NCBI GenBank assembly: GCA_002914805.1
Contig: JXTB01000025.1
Span: 425,233 to 489,232, forward strand
DNA: 64,000 nt
Direction: 5' to 3'
Source of the DNA: Parasponia andersonii
Lineage: Eukaryota > Streptophyta > Magnoliopsida > Rosales > Cannabaceae
The notes beneath the pieces were generated by a model. The model made no database searches. It was not told the origin of the DNA and was given only the letters and a program-made list of their open reading frames with translations. The translations under genes and the position numbers were made by a program. This document shows, piece after piece, positions 10,437 through 22,613 of this stretch (positions are counted from its first letter, which is position 1; every line of letters begins with the position of its first letter).

Positions 10437-12750
10437 TTAATATGGAATGACATATGGCAGAGCAAACAAATCAACAGACGGTATTTGTGAAGCTTCCGCC
10501 CAGACCTGTGGCTGTGGTGTTTCTTCAATCCAATGGGAAGCCCCCATGGGCTTCTTTGGATGTACACAAGAGCTGTTAAACAGCCATTCCTGGTCATCAT
10601 AATCCGACCACTCCCCCATTTTGGGCACAGAAAGTATCTGACTAAGATAGATGGCATCAGGATGTGGAGGATTTGTAGATGCTTCACCATTCTCCTTAAC
10701 TTGTGAAGGACAAGAGGATGAGTTTATTAGAATGGAATTAGATGGTTCTGGTCCTCTCAAACCATTAATCCCGCATTCCTTGATACCCAATTTACCATTG
10801 TTGGATGCCCTTTGCCTCTCCGATGTAAACTGGGTAGCAGTTTGGCATGGTTCCAATTTCCTCCCATTTTCCACGGCTGGGTGAGAGGAGGCAGATTTTG
10901 ACAACTTATGCGGCAGAAATCCATTGCCTGTGAAGAAGTTTTAAGGATTGAGGAACAGAAAACAAAAATACGATTAAAAAAAAAACACTCTGTCCACCAA
11001 CCCAACCAACAAAAGAAAAGTATCTAATAAACAAAATAATCATGTGATAGTCGACACTTATCGGTAACCTAGAAAGTAACAAGATTATAACTAGGGACCA
11101 AGCTTTTGCAGAAACACATCTGAAAAATTAAAAGATGAAACAAAAAGAACACAACCGATAGTTATCAAAGAATAGATAGCAAGAAGCTGAACAACACACA
11201 TACTACATGACTATTATCATCCCTGATCATAAATAACAATTCGAAATAGAACAAAGTACCGCCAGCAGAAAGAAAGTTCTGTAGTAATTGTTATTTGTCG
11301 AAACCACTCACCATGCAAATCTCCATTGATTTCAAGCTCCTTCCGTTTGCCAAGGATTCCCACAGCATCAGATCTATCATTGTTTATTTGTGGAAAGTGA
11401 AATTGCTTCCCATTAGAAGTATCTGTAGAAGGCTTGCTGTTTTTTAGTTGTTGATGCTGCTCTATACTCGGTCTGTTTATTTCCTTCCTTTTCTCTATCT
11501 TTTCTCTCTCTTTACTCTTGGCTTTGCCCTTTATATTGCTTTTCTTCTCTTCACCTATATCCTTGGGCTTATATTCCTGCCCATTAAGTTCCTTGTATTT
11601 GTTTTCACCTTTTCCCTCCACCTGCTTCTCAACAACCTTGTCCAATGGCCTAAAAGCTCCTTCAACTCTTCTTTGATCCACCCTAGACAAGTCATGATCA
11701 AATGAATTTGCCAAGTTTCTTTCCTTGACATGGTTTTTCTGTATATTAACCTTCCAATCATATTCTTTCGTATCCTTAACTCTCTCTCTTTCCCTAAAAT
11801 GATTTGGCAATTCAGCTCCTCTTTTATCAGTAACCGTAAACTTCTGGACCACTTGGCTCCCAGTTGCTCCTGTGTCTTTCTTAATTCTATCTTCCAAATC
11901 CTGTACATATTTATAATCCTTAACCTGAAAAGTTTGATGGCCATTACGAACAAGCTTCTCTCCATTACGGCAGTCCAGCCTCCCTTCCCCTCTCTTCTCA
12001 TTTGGTGTCCCATTTTTACCCTTATCCTCTTTCCTTTCCTTCTTGTCCCTGTGTTTTTCTTTTCTATACTTTCTTTCACCGTTCTTCTCTTTGCTTCTTT
12101 CTCTGTCCTTTTTCTCTTTATGTTCTCTCTTATCTTTGTCCTTCTTATCCTTTCTATGCTTTTTCTCCTTATGCTTTTCCTAAAAACAGTATCCAAATTA
12201 AAGACAAAACATAGTAACAAGTACGAGAAGCTAATAGCATAAAGTAGAAAGAAAATTCATACAAATAGACGAATTTAATACAGAATGATCACACAAAGAT
12301 GAAAAGCACGCACGGGATTGTTTGAAAAGTCTAATACTTGTAATGGCTATCAAACTACATGGTCTTTGCTCTTGTGAACTATAGGAAGCCATAACTCATC
12401 GAGTTATTACTATCAGAAATGAATCCTTTTATTTGCTTCCCGACCACTAAGCACTAACACATCGAAGAAAACATCAGACAAATGCCAATTTAAACCCAAA
12501 AGGGTAGTGAATTACCTACTCTACAGATATTGTATATTAATACACAGAGGGAGTGAATTACAGATATAAGACAATACATAATCGAAAAAAAAGGGTCGAT
12601 AGAGGCAAGAGCCAATGAGATAAAAGTTCAACACAACCCGAGCAATAACTTTTAGAAAGGAAATATATTAACCTTATTAAGTAAATCAGTATCATCTACT
12701 GTAGTCTTCTTTTCATATCCTGGTGGAGGAAATGGAAAACAGCGAGACAT
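10437..12750 (-). CDS. Lys/Glu-rich protein of unknown function, plant-conserved type
   Basis: Exons 12750-12673, 12179-11312 and 10927-10437 (minus) join in phase to 478 aa. The N-terminus MSRCFPFPPPGYEKK is compact and looks conserved. Residues from about 27 to 90 are an almost uninterrupted Lys/Glu/Arg/Asp run (KEKHKEKKHRKDKKDKDKRE and similar), expected to be disordered or a single charged helix, and likely nuclear from its many basic clusters. The middle stays highly charged. The C-terminal exon is different: SDYDDQEWLF, then a Pro-rich stretch and VDLFALPYVIPY at the end, which looks like a binding segment. Homologues are commonly named 'glutamic acid-rich' or 'myb-like protein X', names that reflect composition only. 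I do not know its function. Confidence 0.82.
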
Positions 12751-13986
12751 TGCACGTAATCCTTTGAATGCAAAAGTGGGATTCTTCCAAGAATACTGGT
12801 CTTTCTCTTAGTTTCCAGCACTGATGTTCCAACACAGGAACAGAGCAGAAGAAGTGTTCCTGTCCATGCACCATATCCCCACGCACATCTCCAGCTTGAA
12901 AATTCAAGCCACTATCTACCAAAATCGAAAATCCCCAGATACCCAACTCGAAGATCCCCTCTTACCACTATTTAACTTTTAAAATTGTAGAAGTTCTCCA
13001 AAAGTTCAACTCAAAAGTTTTTAACCAAAGGATCCAATTGTGATATTATAATATAATAAACTCTGGATTAGTTTAACTTTAAAAAGTAAGTATCCACAAA
13101 AGATGCATCCAATCAAGTTATCGTCCACCCCAGAAATATGTCGACAAATTTCTGATCCTCTGTCTTTCTTACTAGGCCAATAGAGAATGATCACCTGCTC
13201 ATCATCAAAAACCATCATCAGGAGCATTTCCTGACTATAAAGACCAAAAGTCAAACAACAAACACAAGACACACCACAACCTTGGAATAAAGAAATCCTC
13301 AGTGTCTCAATCACCATCAAAGTCAAATCCCAAATCCAGAAGTTGCAGACTCAATTCGCCGACTCAAAATCAGAGCTACTAAATCACTAATATCCACTTC
13401 AATCAAAATAAATACTAACTATCAATAAAACTCGCCCCCCGATTTCTATATACACAACTGTAAAATCTTTTGATTGTATAACCCTAATTGTACTAAAAAA
13501 ATCACATTTAGGGTTTGCTCCCACTGACGATTTGGCCGAAACCTGAAATGGAAGAACAGAAACCAAAACAATGTCAGCCACAAAACCAACCTGTTGAAGA
13601 AACCATAAAACCCCATCCTTCCAATTCTATCGTAATCACTCCATCGAGGAACCCTAAAATTGAACTAAATATTCAAATCCGACAGGAAACAATAGAATTG
13701 CAGAAAAAAAAAAAATCAGGGTTTCGATTTCAGTCAATTCAAAACGAAATTTTCCCGGAAAAATTTTAGGTTATTCAAATAAAACATTTTATCGCAGGAT
13801 CTCATCCCATAAAAATGGAAAATGAAAATAAAATAAAATAAATTATCAAAATCCGTCTCTCTTCATGTCTGTCTACCTCCGTAAGACTATTGTACAGAAC
13901 AGGTTTTCGCAGTAGGGTTTTAGTTCAGATCTTCAGAATCTTGATCAGGGTTTCGTTCGGAAAGGGTCTCTCTGATCTCTTTCTCT

Positions 13987-14022
<36 letters not shown>

Positions 14023-14120
14023 TCGAAGGTTTCCGAGTCCAGAAAGAGAAAAATCCCCCTTTAAAGGGAAGGCGAGAGAGAGACATGAGGTTAGGGGAAA
14101 GGGTCGTATTTATATACGAG
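12751..14120 (-). promoter_or_regulatory. leader region and TATA box of the Lys/Glu-rich gene
   Basis: On the minus strand TATATAAATA at 14116-14107 is a strong TATA box, placing the start near 14080. The transcribed leader would run through a GA-rich tract (the CT repeat at about 13983-14022 read on the other strand) toward the ATG at 12750. More than 1.3 kb separates TATA and ATG, so a leader intron is expected, but I could not settle its ends. Confidence 0.5.
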
Positions 14121-14340
14121 TTGTGATAGAGAAACGTGGTATGAGGAATAATCCATAAACATTAAAATTAAAATAATGACATAGGTAGAGGGGATTGGAT
14201 GCCCTTCCATAGAATATTAATGGCAGCTGAAATGACAAGATTGCCCTTCTCTTTACCATTACTTGGGCTTTTTGCATGTGTCATAGCAAACGTGTGTAGT
14301 AATATTTCCTAGTCATCTATATTCTATCATGTATGGAAAG

Positions 14341-14368
14341 AAAAAAAAAAAAAAAAAAAAAAAAAAAA
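14341..14368 (+). repeat. poly(A) tract of about 27 bases
   Basis: An uninterrupted A run in spacer. It could be the tail of an old retroposed sequence, but no matching body is recognisable to its left. From 14121 to about 14490 nothing else is seen. Confidence 0.8.
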
Positions 14369-14489
14369 CACAGGAGAACTTTCATTAATCTGTTCAAAGT
14401 TGCTTGTGTTCAAGATGACGTTTAGAATTACAAGTGGAGCTAATACTGGGAATATATGGGAAGGAAAAAGTGAAGACCTTGAAATTGAT

Positions 14490-15405
14490 AGGGAATAATT
14501 CAGGAAGAATTGTTATTACAACACCCATGTGGACTCTTAGCAGAAGATATGATACAAAATTGTTACAACACATTACATTGATGATTTTTGGACTTTAAGA
14601 AGTGGAATTCTAAGGTTCAAGTTTGTGCCATGCTCACGTGGCGCTCTATTATTGTCTGATACTTTGGTTGATTATCTAGTAGATTGGAGCATTGATGGTA
14701 AGTTTTTTGCCTTGACGGTACGTAATTTGTTGTCAACGATGTCACCATCCTCTCTGTGAAAAATAAATTTCTTTTTACATTATTATTTTTGTGTGGGAGT
14801 GTATTTTGTAGTCGTTGATGTGCACCTATTTTTGATAGTCAATTGTGTTTTAGGATGGAAAAATAAATATTCACGACAGTACTGTAGCTTATTGGTTGGA
14901 TTAGCCAAAAAGAACAGAAAAATTTATGGAAATGGCTCGTTAAATGAAAGTCGAATGATGAAAAAGATTAGCAACTTGATTGTGTAGCTCCACGTACAAA
15001 ATGCTCTACAATGCTTTGCCATATAAAGATGTTTTTGATCTTCCAAGGCTCTTTGTTGCTCACTATTAGTGTTTACCTTCATAAAATGACTGGGCATTAG
15101 CAAAAGTATTTTGTGGGATATTGGCTATGTTTGATAGTATGACTAAATTATTTTCAAGAATTAAGTACCCCAAATTTAATATTTTCTTTCCGAAAGTTTG
15201 TGTGAATAAAATAGCAATAGCACTCTGGATGATATCAAGTAACAAGTACGTAAAGACGATGGCTATGAAAATAATGGACAAGTTTAAAAATGTATTTGCA
15301 AGAAATTCATGGAGTAATGGTTGTTGCAACAATTTTATATCTAAAATATAAATTCGAATTGATTGAATATTTTGTCCCTAAAATATAGGGGATAAGACAC
15401 CTCAG
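14490..15405 (+). pseudogene. hAT-family transposase fossil
   Basis: Broken reading frames match blocks of plant hAT (Ac/Zaba-like) transposases in the right order. TTPMWT (about 14520) corresponds to the TTDMWTS block. IDDFWTLRSGILRFKFVPC (from 14577) corresponds to the Y-I-D-x-x-W-x-L...R-I-L-x-F block. DTLVDYLVDWSIDGKFFAL follows in the same frame and matches L-x-x-W-x-I-D-x-K. Near 15260 MAMKIMDKFKN matches the M-x-x-K-F-x-K-Y segment, and at 15343-15390 KYKFELIEYFVPKI matches R-Y-K...I-x-Y-F-F-P-K-I-Y, with a stop replacing Tyr. Frameshifts and stops separate all blocks, so it is dead. Terminal inverted repeats and target duplication were not found. Confidence 0.7.
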
Positions 15406-16600
15406 TAAATTGGAAAAAATTGGAGATTGATTTGTTCGTTTTGGAGAAAGGGTATAAATCCCTTTATACTCACATGAATGAAAGGAATGATCTCCAAGAT
15501 GTTTCACTCATCTCTTCATTGGAGGTTCTTTCTATACTTTCCTTTATGTGGAACCTATGTCTGACTATGATGTGTTTATTAAACTACAAGTAATGCAAGT
15601 GTTAGATTAAAGTTAGACAATTGGCAAGGTTAGTTTACCTAGATCTCCGGAGTTTGATATATTAAGCTTTTGAAAGTCAATTAAGACCAAATACCTTGTA
15701 TTGAAATATATTGCACTTCAGAATCCCCATGTAATAGTGGTACATATTTGGGTCCACATCTAGCTAAATTTCAACCAAAGGCCTTATTTATTATCAAATT
15801 TATTATGAATCATCTACTTCAAACTCTACACTCTTTTACTTCATTTTTTTTTTTTTTGGTTGAAATCTTCCTTTATTATAAGGTATACTCCTCTTATGGA
15901 TTGATTGGTTATTGATAATTAGATTCAAGATTCAAGCTCTGCATCAAGCGATTCAAGAAGAAATCAGAGATTTATTTCCAAAGTAAATTTTGACATCAAA
16001 TTCATCCATTCCATATATGATTTGAACTATGGAAATACATATTTTCACTTTGGTTAATCAATCAGTTTGTAAGACATTAATATATATGTTTACAAAGGTG
16101 AATATAAGGTGTTTGGAAAAAAAAAAAAAAAAATTGGAAAAGAATATAGTCATTTTAACTAGCTAGAGTGGAAGAATTGGGTTGTGCCCAATAGACTATT
16201 GAATTTTTTACGTAATGTCGTGGTTAACTAGGAATATATACAGCAGCCAATGTGCCATGACATATATATATATATAGGTACTAATTATTTTTTTTATTGG
16301 ATTGGCAACCATATATATATATATATATATATATATTACTAATTGATTCAAATAAAATCAAATGACAAAAACCAAGGATTCAAAATGATGTACGAACGTA
16401 TATATGAACAACTTTTAAAACAGGTCGCTTTAGTATGCCACATGCTTAAATCATCTTTGTCGTATTTGTTTGAGATGGCTTTCTTTGAAGTACGAAATAT
16501 GATATTTTGATTTGATAAATCGTTAAGTGATTTTGGCATAACCATGACATGTCATACCCAATGACAATTTAAAATATAACCAATTCAAATCTGATGTTTG
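15406..16600. other. AT-rich spacer with poly(A) and (TA)n tracts
   Basis: No gene is supported. Simple tracts include a T-run near 15846, an A-run near 16118 and (AT)n at about 16312-16337. The first few hundred bases may be the decayed C-terminal part of the hAT transposase, but I cannot align them. Confidence 0.5.
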
Positions 16601-16614
16601 GTTTTGGGTCTTGG

Positions 16615-17345
16615 AATCTAGTGGTAAATTCTCGGTGAAATCAACAAACAGGTAAGTTGCCAAAGCTACAGACTCAGCTTTAATCCTTCAGTCACAACTC
16701 TATGGAGGAAGATGTAGAAGGCCCCTACACATCGGTGGTGGTAGCTCGTTCATAATATCTTACTAGTGAAACACGTCTTAGAATCCCGAATAAGAATTGA
16801 AGATACCACACCACATGAACGTTATGCAAGCAATCTGTTGAGACCACTATGCACTTATTCCTCTTTTACTGGCTTCTTTAGATACGTTCTTCATGAACGA
16901 CTTTGTGGTGATGTGTTTAGGTGACAATTCACAGAGTAGTGGTCTCATGCAAAACTCGGAGCTTGTTCTCTTTGTCTCGGTCTTCATTGATTAGAATTGG
17001 AGAGGCAGAAATGACTCAGTTTTCAACTTTAAGCCACTTGATGCCAAACTCAAGATCTTTTTGAGCGCCATGGCTCAATATTAGGAGTTTAGAAAGGCCT
17101 TGGTCCAAACCGATATAGTGAAGGAAATATGGCACGGTCTCATCCACCGATTAATTGAAAAACAAAATGCAACATTACTGTGAGCGTTAGTTCATGGATA
17201 TTTAAGGATGATGTGAGTAGTATTATTGGCTTCTGTTGAATCAATCCCTTTTGTCGATCCAACAGTGGAAGAAGTTGAAGTCTTAGATTACTGCTCTGAG
17301 ATTGGGATGGAAAAAAAACTATTTTTGGAAGGGATGCAACTAGAA
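16615..17345 (+). pseudogene. LINE (non-LTR retrotransposon) 3' end fossil, zf-RVT and RNase H-like region
   Basis: Several decayed blocks follow the order of the C-terminal end of plant LINE polyproteins. SGKFSVKS (16620-16643) is the stretch before the zinc-finger RVT region. ELKIPHHMNVMQAIC resembles L-K-I-P-x-K-x-x-x-F-x-W-R. WRGRNDSVFNF (from 16998) matches the W-x-x-R-N-x-x-V-F motif, followed by a spacer like those before the RNase H domain. ASVESIPFVDPTVEEVEVLD then KLFLEG resembles the A-E-A-x-A-L...E-x-D part of the RNase H fold. Stops and shifts are frequent. No poly(A) tail or target duplication was identified. Confidence 0.55.
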
Positions 17346-17463
17346 ATTTTGGACTTTATAACCGGACAGAAGCTAGAATGCATAGCAGTTGCACCACCAT
17401 TCTGATGTATTGCCAAAAACTAGCTAGAAAATTTCAGGATTATAGATGAAAAAGTGAATAATC

Positions 17464-18516
17464 TGTTGGCAACCTTCATGTTGCAACATGACTGGTTTCA
17501 CAGTCATGTTACAACATGCGACTAAATATTTGATCTGAATAACTTTTTTAGTATTTTCCATATTTTCTTTTTATATGCTTTAGGTCGCGATTTGTATAGT
17601 TGTCAAATATAAAAAATATAATTATATTAATGCATAGATAGATTCAAATAAGAAGGAATGAGTAAGTGACTCTTTCCTAAATTAGTTTTGAGTATATGTC
17701 TATATTTCATTAAGGAAATTCCTTTAATTGAATATTTTATGTGTAATATCTTTTATGGAAGTTTCCTTAACTCATTTGTGTTGATTCTCACTGATTAAAG
17801 TTACTCTAATTCATGCTATTAGCTGTCAAATAGGTTTGAGTAACTTATTTTTTTATACTAGGAAAATAATCTGAAAGTTTCTTTTTATATTACAACATGA
17901 TTAGGTTGACAAACTATATTGCAACACATGAACAGAATCAGCAACTACTTTCCAAATCCGTTTTCTAAGTTTAGTAACAAACTTGGCTCATTTTGCAAGT
18001 CTTTTAATTAATATTAAATGCTCTTAATTATTCTTTTGCAGATCTTGCATGTGAAGACTTACTCTCTTCTTTATTTAAAGGCCACTCAAGAGAAACTTTA
18101 GGTAGAGAGACCACTTATTATATTTTTCAGTTTTTAAAGAAAAATTTTTCTTTTAGCCATATTTTACGACTTAGGAGGTATTCTAGTTGTTTAAGTTATA
18201 GTGCTTCGGGAGAGGTGCTGATTATCTTCAGGAGAAGATCGACTTCAAGTACCTGAAGGGATTTCAGAATAACGAAATCAACCTAAGACGAGTGGTGCTC
18301 GCTAGACACATTAGTGATAGAATGCATCTATATTGCGACAATCAAATGAGGGAGTCTTTTTATTGTATAAGTCAATTAGTGTTTGTATTCATTCAAAATT
18401 TGCTAATAGTATTTATTCTCTGGGCGTGGCCCCTTGGACGTAGGTTATCGTGAGATAACTGAACCAAGTAAAAATATCTTGTGTTATTTTTACAATTTCT
18501 GCATTACCACCTCACA
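17464..18516 (+). mobile_element. probable Copia-type solo LTR
   Basis: The segment starts TGTTGG and ends CTCACA (TG...CA). It is flanked by TAATC (17459-17463) and TAATT (18517-18521), a one-mismatch 5-bp target duplication. Inside are a TATA-like CTTTATTTAAAGGCC (about 18070) and GTGGCCCCTTGGACGTAGG...GAACCAAGTAAAAAT (18426-18475), a block typical of plant Copia LTR 3' portions. No primer-binding site or coding sequence follows, so it is a solo LTR of about 1.05 kb. The imperfect duplication keeps confidence moderate. Confidence 0.6.
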
Positions 18517-20430
18517 TAATTAATTTGAAATTAATTTTATTCAGTAATACCTGATAAATGGACCTAATAGTAAATTATGTCGCATTTTCAGGAGGCTCAA
18601 CTTCATGGCACAAAACGTATGCATTATACTCGCTCTTCCAATACTTTTGGCATGTTTTTTAGTTATTCACTCTCTTTTATTAAGAAATTAGGTGAAATGG
18701 ATTTTTTTCAAAGTGCGTTTTAACAAAAATGACTATGTTTTAAATCAAATAGCCATTTTGTATTGTCAAATATGATATTGAGCATTGTCGAGGGGAGAAT
18801 GAGTATGGTTTAGCATTTTCGACAAAGATTATTCCATAAAGAAATGAAAAACATAGACCATTTTGCAAATATGTATTTTAAAATAGACTCTTTTGCCAAC
18901 TTACTCTTCTTTTGTTCCTAGTTCTGTTTTTTCAGATTGCTCTGTTTGGAACCAAAATTCATGAGTAGGTTATAGGAGTATGGCCTTCAATTTTGTACTT
19001 GTTCAATGAAGAAAAAAGCTAAGTTACACTTCATAAATATGACTAGAAAAACTCATTACTATTTGCCAAGCCAAAGAAACAGACTAGTGTGAACTAAACA
19101 ACTTTAAATATTGGTGGGAATTTATTTGTGAGATTTCACCAATTTCATCGTAGTGGATGTTTTTTCATCATTTTGTCCTAACTGAAGTGTTTTCATCATT
19201 TTGTCCTAACTGAAGTGTTTTCATCAATTATCTATTGTTTAGATAGAGTTTAGGCAATAGGGTTTTCTTTTTGAAATGTGCAGGACACTGGGAATTTGAA
19301 AATAAAAATTGCATTCTATTATTCCTTTTAAGTTTTGAGTCTTCGTTTTATATTCCTTTAGACTTTGGCAAATGGATAATTTCCTGCCAAAACAATATTA
19401 GGCCTAATAGAATTTTGTTAAACTACGTTTTTATATTTAATAGTGTAATTGAAGTATTTTATTTATAACTGTTTTGTTATGAAGTTCTAAATTACTAACT
19501 GTGTACGGTTATAGTTTAAGGTAATTCTTTAAGGTAATTCTGGTAAAAGTTGCTATATTTGAGATTATATTTAATTAGCTGCTACACAAAAAAAAAAAAA
19601 AAAGATTTTATAACTACTATTTATGAAAATTTCCAGAATACATCCCAATAATTTAAGACTCTGTCTCGTCTCTTTTGCAATGCTCAGAATAACATTAAAT
19701 ACACTAACGATATTAAAAAGATAGAACAAATATTTTGCCACCATTAAACATTTCTTCTCAACTAACTTAACGAAAGAGGGTTTTTCTTTATTGAATTATG
19801 AACCATAATATATCTCAGAGAAATATCACATTTCTTCTCAACTAACTTAACGAAAGAGGGTTTTTCTTTATTGAATTATGAACCATAATATATCTCAGAG
19901 AAATATCAATCATAAGCACTAACTAACAAAAAGATAAGAGTTTTTTAACCAGAAATTCAAATGAACAAGAGGTCAAGAATCGTTTGACCTATAGTCAAGG
20001 AATTCTTAATTTGGGTCAAGTGCTTCTTTAACCTCGAGGTCATGGAATTTTGACGTGAGATTAAGAAACTGGAAATTTTCAGTCAATTGACACTATTAAC
20101 AAACCAAAAACAAGTCAATATATGTATTTCAATGAAAATAATAAACACCCATACCAAATTAGTATCCATACTACCAACAAATCTCTTAAACAAATTAAAT
20201 TTCACTAAAGTCATACACCATACCAAAATATATATTAGCAAATGAAGTCAAGATAGGTTTTTTTTTTTTCCAACATACAATCTCAAAAAATAAAGATTTT
20301 GCATAAATATAAAAAACCAAACTTTGTTTCCTCCATCACAGCTTTAATCACACTTTTGCCTTTCAATTACTACTAGTTTTTACTCTGGGATATTGAGCTT
20401 TGCCATAGAGTTAGATAGGACTTGGAGACT
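18517..20430. other. AT-rich spacer between two LTRs
   Basis: No coding sequence is supported. It holds two small tandem repeats. One has a unit of about 28 bp (GTGTTTTCATCATTTTGTCC...) near 19150-19228. The other is an 80-bp two-copy repeat listed separately. Confidence 0.6.
19749..19908. repeat. 80-bp tandem duplication, two copies
   Basis: Units 19749-19828 and 19829-19908 appear identical (CATTTCTTCTCAACTAACTT ... AGAGAAATATCA), so the duplication is recent. Confidence 0.9.
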
Positions 20431-20435
20431 TTCTC

Positions 20436-22608
20436 TGTAAAATCTGTAAAGTCACAAGGGTAGATTGGACATTTTAAGAGTAATGGCAAAGTTGTAAATA
20501 TTGAATTTTTGATTAAAATAATAAAAATCTAGAATATTATAATATTTTACAACAGTGCCCAGTTTTTTCTTAAAAACCCTTCAGAAGTTCAAATTTCCAG
20601 CAAATAAGAGCTTGAGGGAGAGAGAAAGAGAGAAAAAATATCGGATCTGCCGCTGCCTACAGTCGCCGTACTGCTGCCTGCCTTGATCGATGCGCCAACC
20701 CGTATTGAAGGCTTTCGAAGATGAATCCAATGTCCCCGGTCTACCTCGTTTTGACGTCGAACGAAACTGTAACGGCCTCGTAAAGATTCTGCCTTCGGCG
20801 AAGTTTTCCTGTCACCGGAACGCCATCTGACCTCCGTTTTCGACATCTCCGGCAAGTGAAGCTCCATCTCACCGCCGCCGATCAACTCCAAGTAGTTTCA
20901 CATTAAAATTCATCTCTGGTAAGTTTTTACCATTTTTATCGTTTTTACCAACTATGTAAAAAGTGATATTCACGTAATTATTTTGACTAATGATTTATTT
21001 ACTCGAGGTAAATACCTGGGGTGAAAGAGGGTTAAAAATTATGAATACTTACATTTGGTAAAAGTAAAAAGGGTAAAGCTAAGTACAGTAAATAGTAATT
21101 AGAAAAAAATGATATTTTTCCAATTATTTTCAAAAGGTGGTATTTATGTAATTCTCGGATTTTTGGCCTTAATTAATGCTAGGGACCTCGAAACCGAGTT
21201 CTGATTTCGAATTTGGACTCAGTGAGGTCAAGACATGAATCTTAATATAAAATAACATTATATTTCGTTGTGGAACGAAAATTGAAATTTTGTGGCACAA
21301 ATTGCACTGTTTTGCGTGCCATGGGCCGGTCTCGTACCGGAACCCGTTTTTGACGAAGTATATATCTGACCTAGCATTTTTGGATGCTCTGAATTCAGTG
21401 GTGATCTCCATTTCTATATTTGAAGCTTTGGTGGAAAAGTCACTTTTTCTAGTGGACTTACTAAGAACCAGAAATTGTCGTTTAAGCACCTGAGTGACTA
21501 GCCGGGGATTTTTCGAGCGTCATTGACCTAGTATTACTACCATATCAAGGTAGGGGTTCGATTACTTAATTTTTATATTTGTTTTGGATTTTATTTGCAT
21601 TAAAATTTATTTATGAAAAATCGTGATTTTACGATAGTTAAAGAAAGTATTGTTAATTATTGAGTTATATTGGGATTGGATTGCATAAATTATTTTATAT
21701 CTTTTTACATACTAGTTTTGGGATAAAACAGCGATGCACTGCCCATTTTACAATAAATCACAGAATAATACCAAGTTGGATTTTTAAAGTATGATTTAAT
21801 TATTGGATGCATGGTAGCCGTGAACTGTGATATGTTGTACATACCATAAGATCACACACTTGAGTTCCATTATAGCGTCACAGTATTTTTAGGTCGCTGG
21901 CAAGTTGCTGCAATGCTAGGTGAGAGACCTAAGCCCCTGCGCAGTTTTTTATCTGATACGCCTACGGGCAGTGTCAGGATACCGGGTACCTCTGCTATAA
22001 AGGTATTACAGGGCCGTGATGGGAGGATGAGAGCTCACTTATATCCTTGTTGATGTATGATATGTACAATGATGTAGTTTTGATTTTGGTTTTGAATATG
22101 TGACTATTCAGGATACCAATATATTTATAAATTTGATTTATACATGAATTTAAAGAAACTAACCATGCAGATTTGGGAAATTGCATCAATTAAAAAGGTA
22201 ATTAAATTCCTACTGAGCATTTGAATACTCATCCCTTACATTTCCCTTCTCAGACAGTACTCGGTATGACTTTGGAAACTCGGTAGCAGAGGAATGAGGA
22301 GTTGGTTACCGTACCGGAAATTGGTAACTATGTAAATAATGTTATTATTTATCTTGGCATATATTAAATATTAATGGGCCAATTACATGGACTCTGTATG
22401 TATAACTAGTGTGTTGGATTGTGAAACTACTGATAATATGCATGGTTTGTTTTAAATAAATTTTATTTAACAATCTAAGTCTAATGGTGATCACAAAACT
22501 GTGGAAATTTTTTTTTAAAATATTTTTATGAATTTTTCTTAAATAACCTTTAAATTTCTACTTGTGAAATTCTCTTTCTATCACTGACTTAGAGTTTGAG
22601 TCGTGACA
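20436..22608 (+). mobile_element. solo LTR, 2.17 kb, probably Ty3/gypsy
   Basis: The segment begins TGTAAAATC and ends GTCGTGACA. It is bounded by a perfect 5-bp direct repeat TTCTC (20431-20435 and 22609-22613), the target duplication expected of an LTR-retrotransposon. The length, the internal CTACTGAGCATTTGAATACTCATCCC-like segment (about 22211-22240) and the GC-rich stretch 20640-20890 fit the long LTRs of plant gypsy elements. No primer-binding site, polypurine tract or gag-pol is inside or beside it, so the internal region was lost, presumably by LTR-LTR recombination. Short open frames within it (for example 20589-20891) are not genes. Confidence 0.8.
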
Positions 22609-22613
22609 TTCTC

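Noticed and set aside
11555-12242. Long open frames on both strands over the Lys/Glu-rich exon
   Set aside because: They are out-of-frame readings of the purine-rich AAG/GAG tract; only the spliced frame starting at 12750 joins three exons in phase.
20589-20891. 100-codon minus-strand open frame in a GC-richer patch
   Set aside because: Lies wholly inside the 2.17-kb solo LTR and has no recognisable domain.
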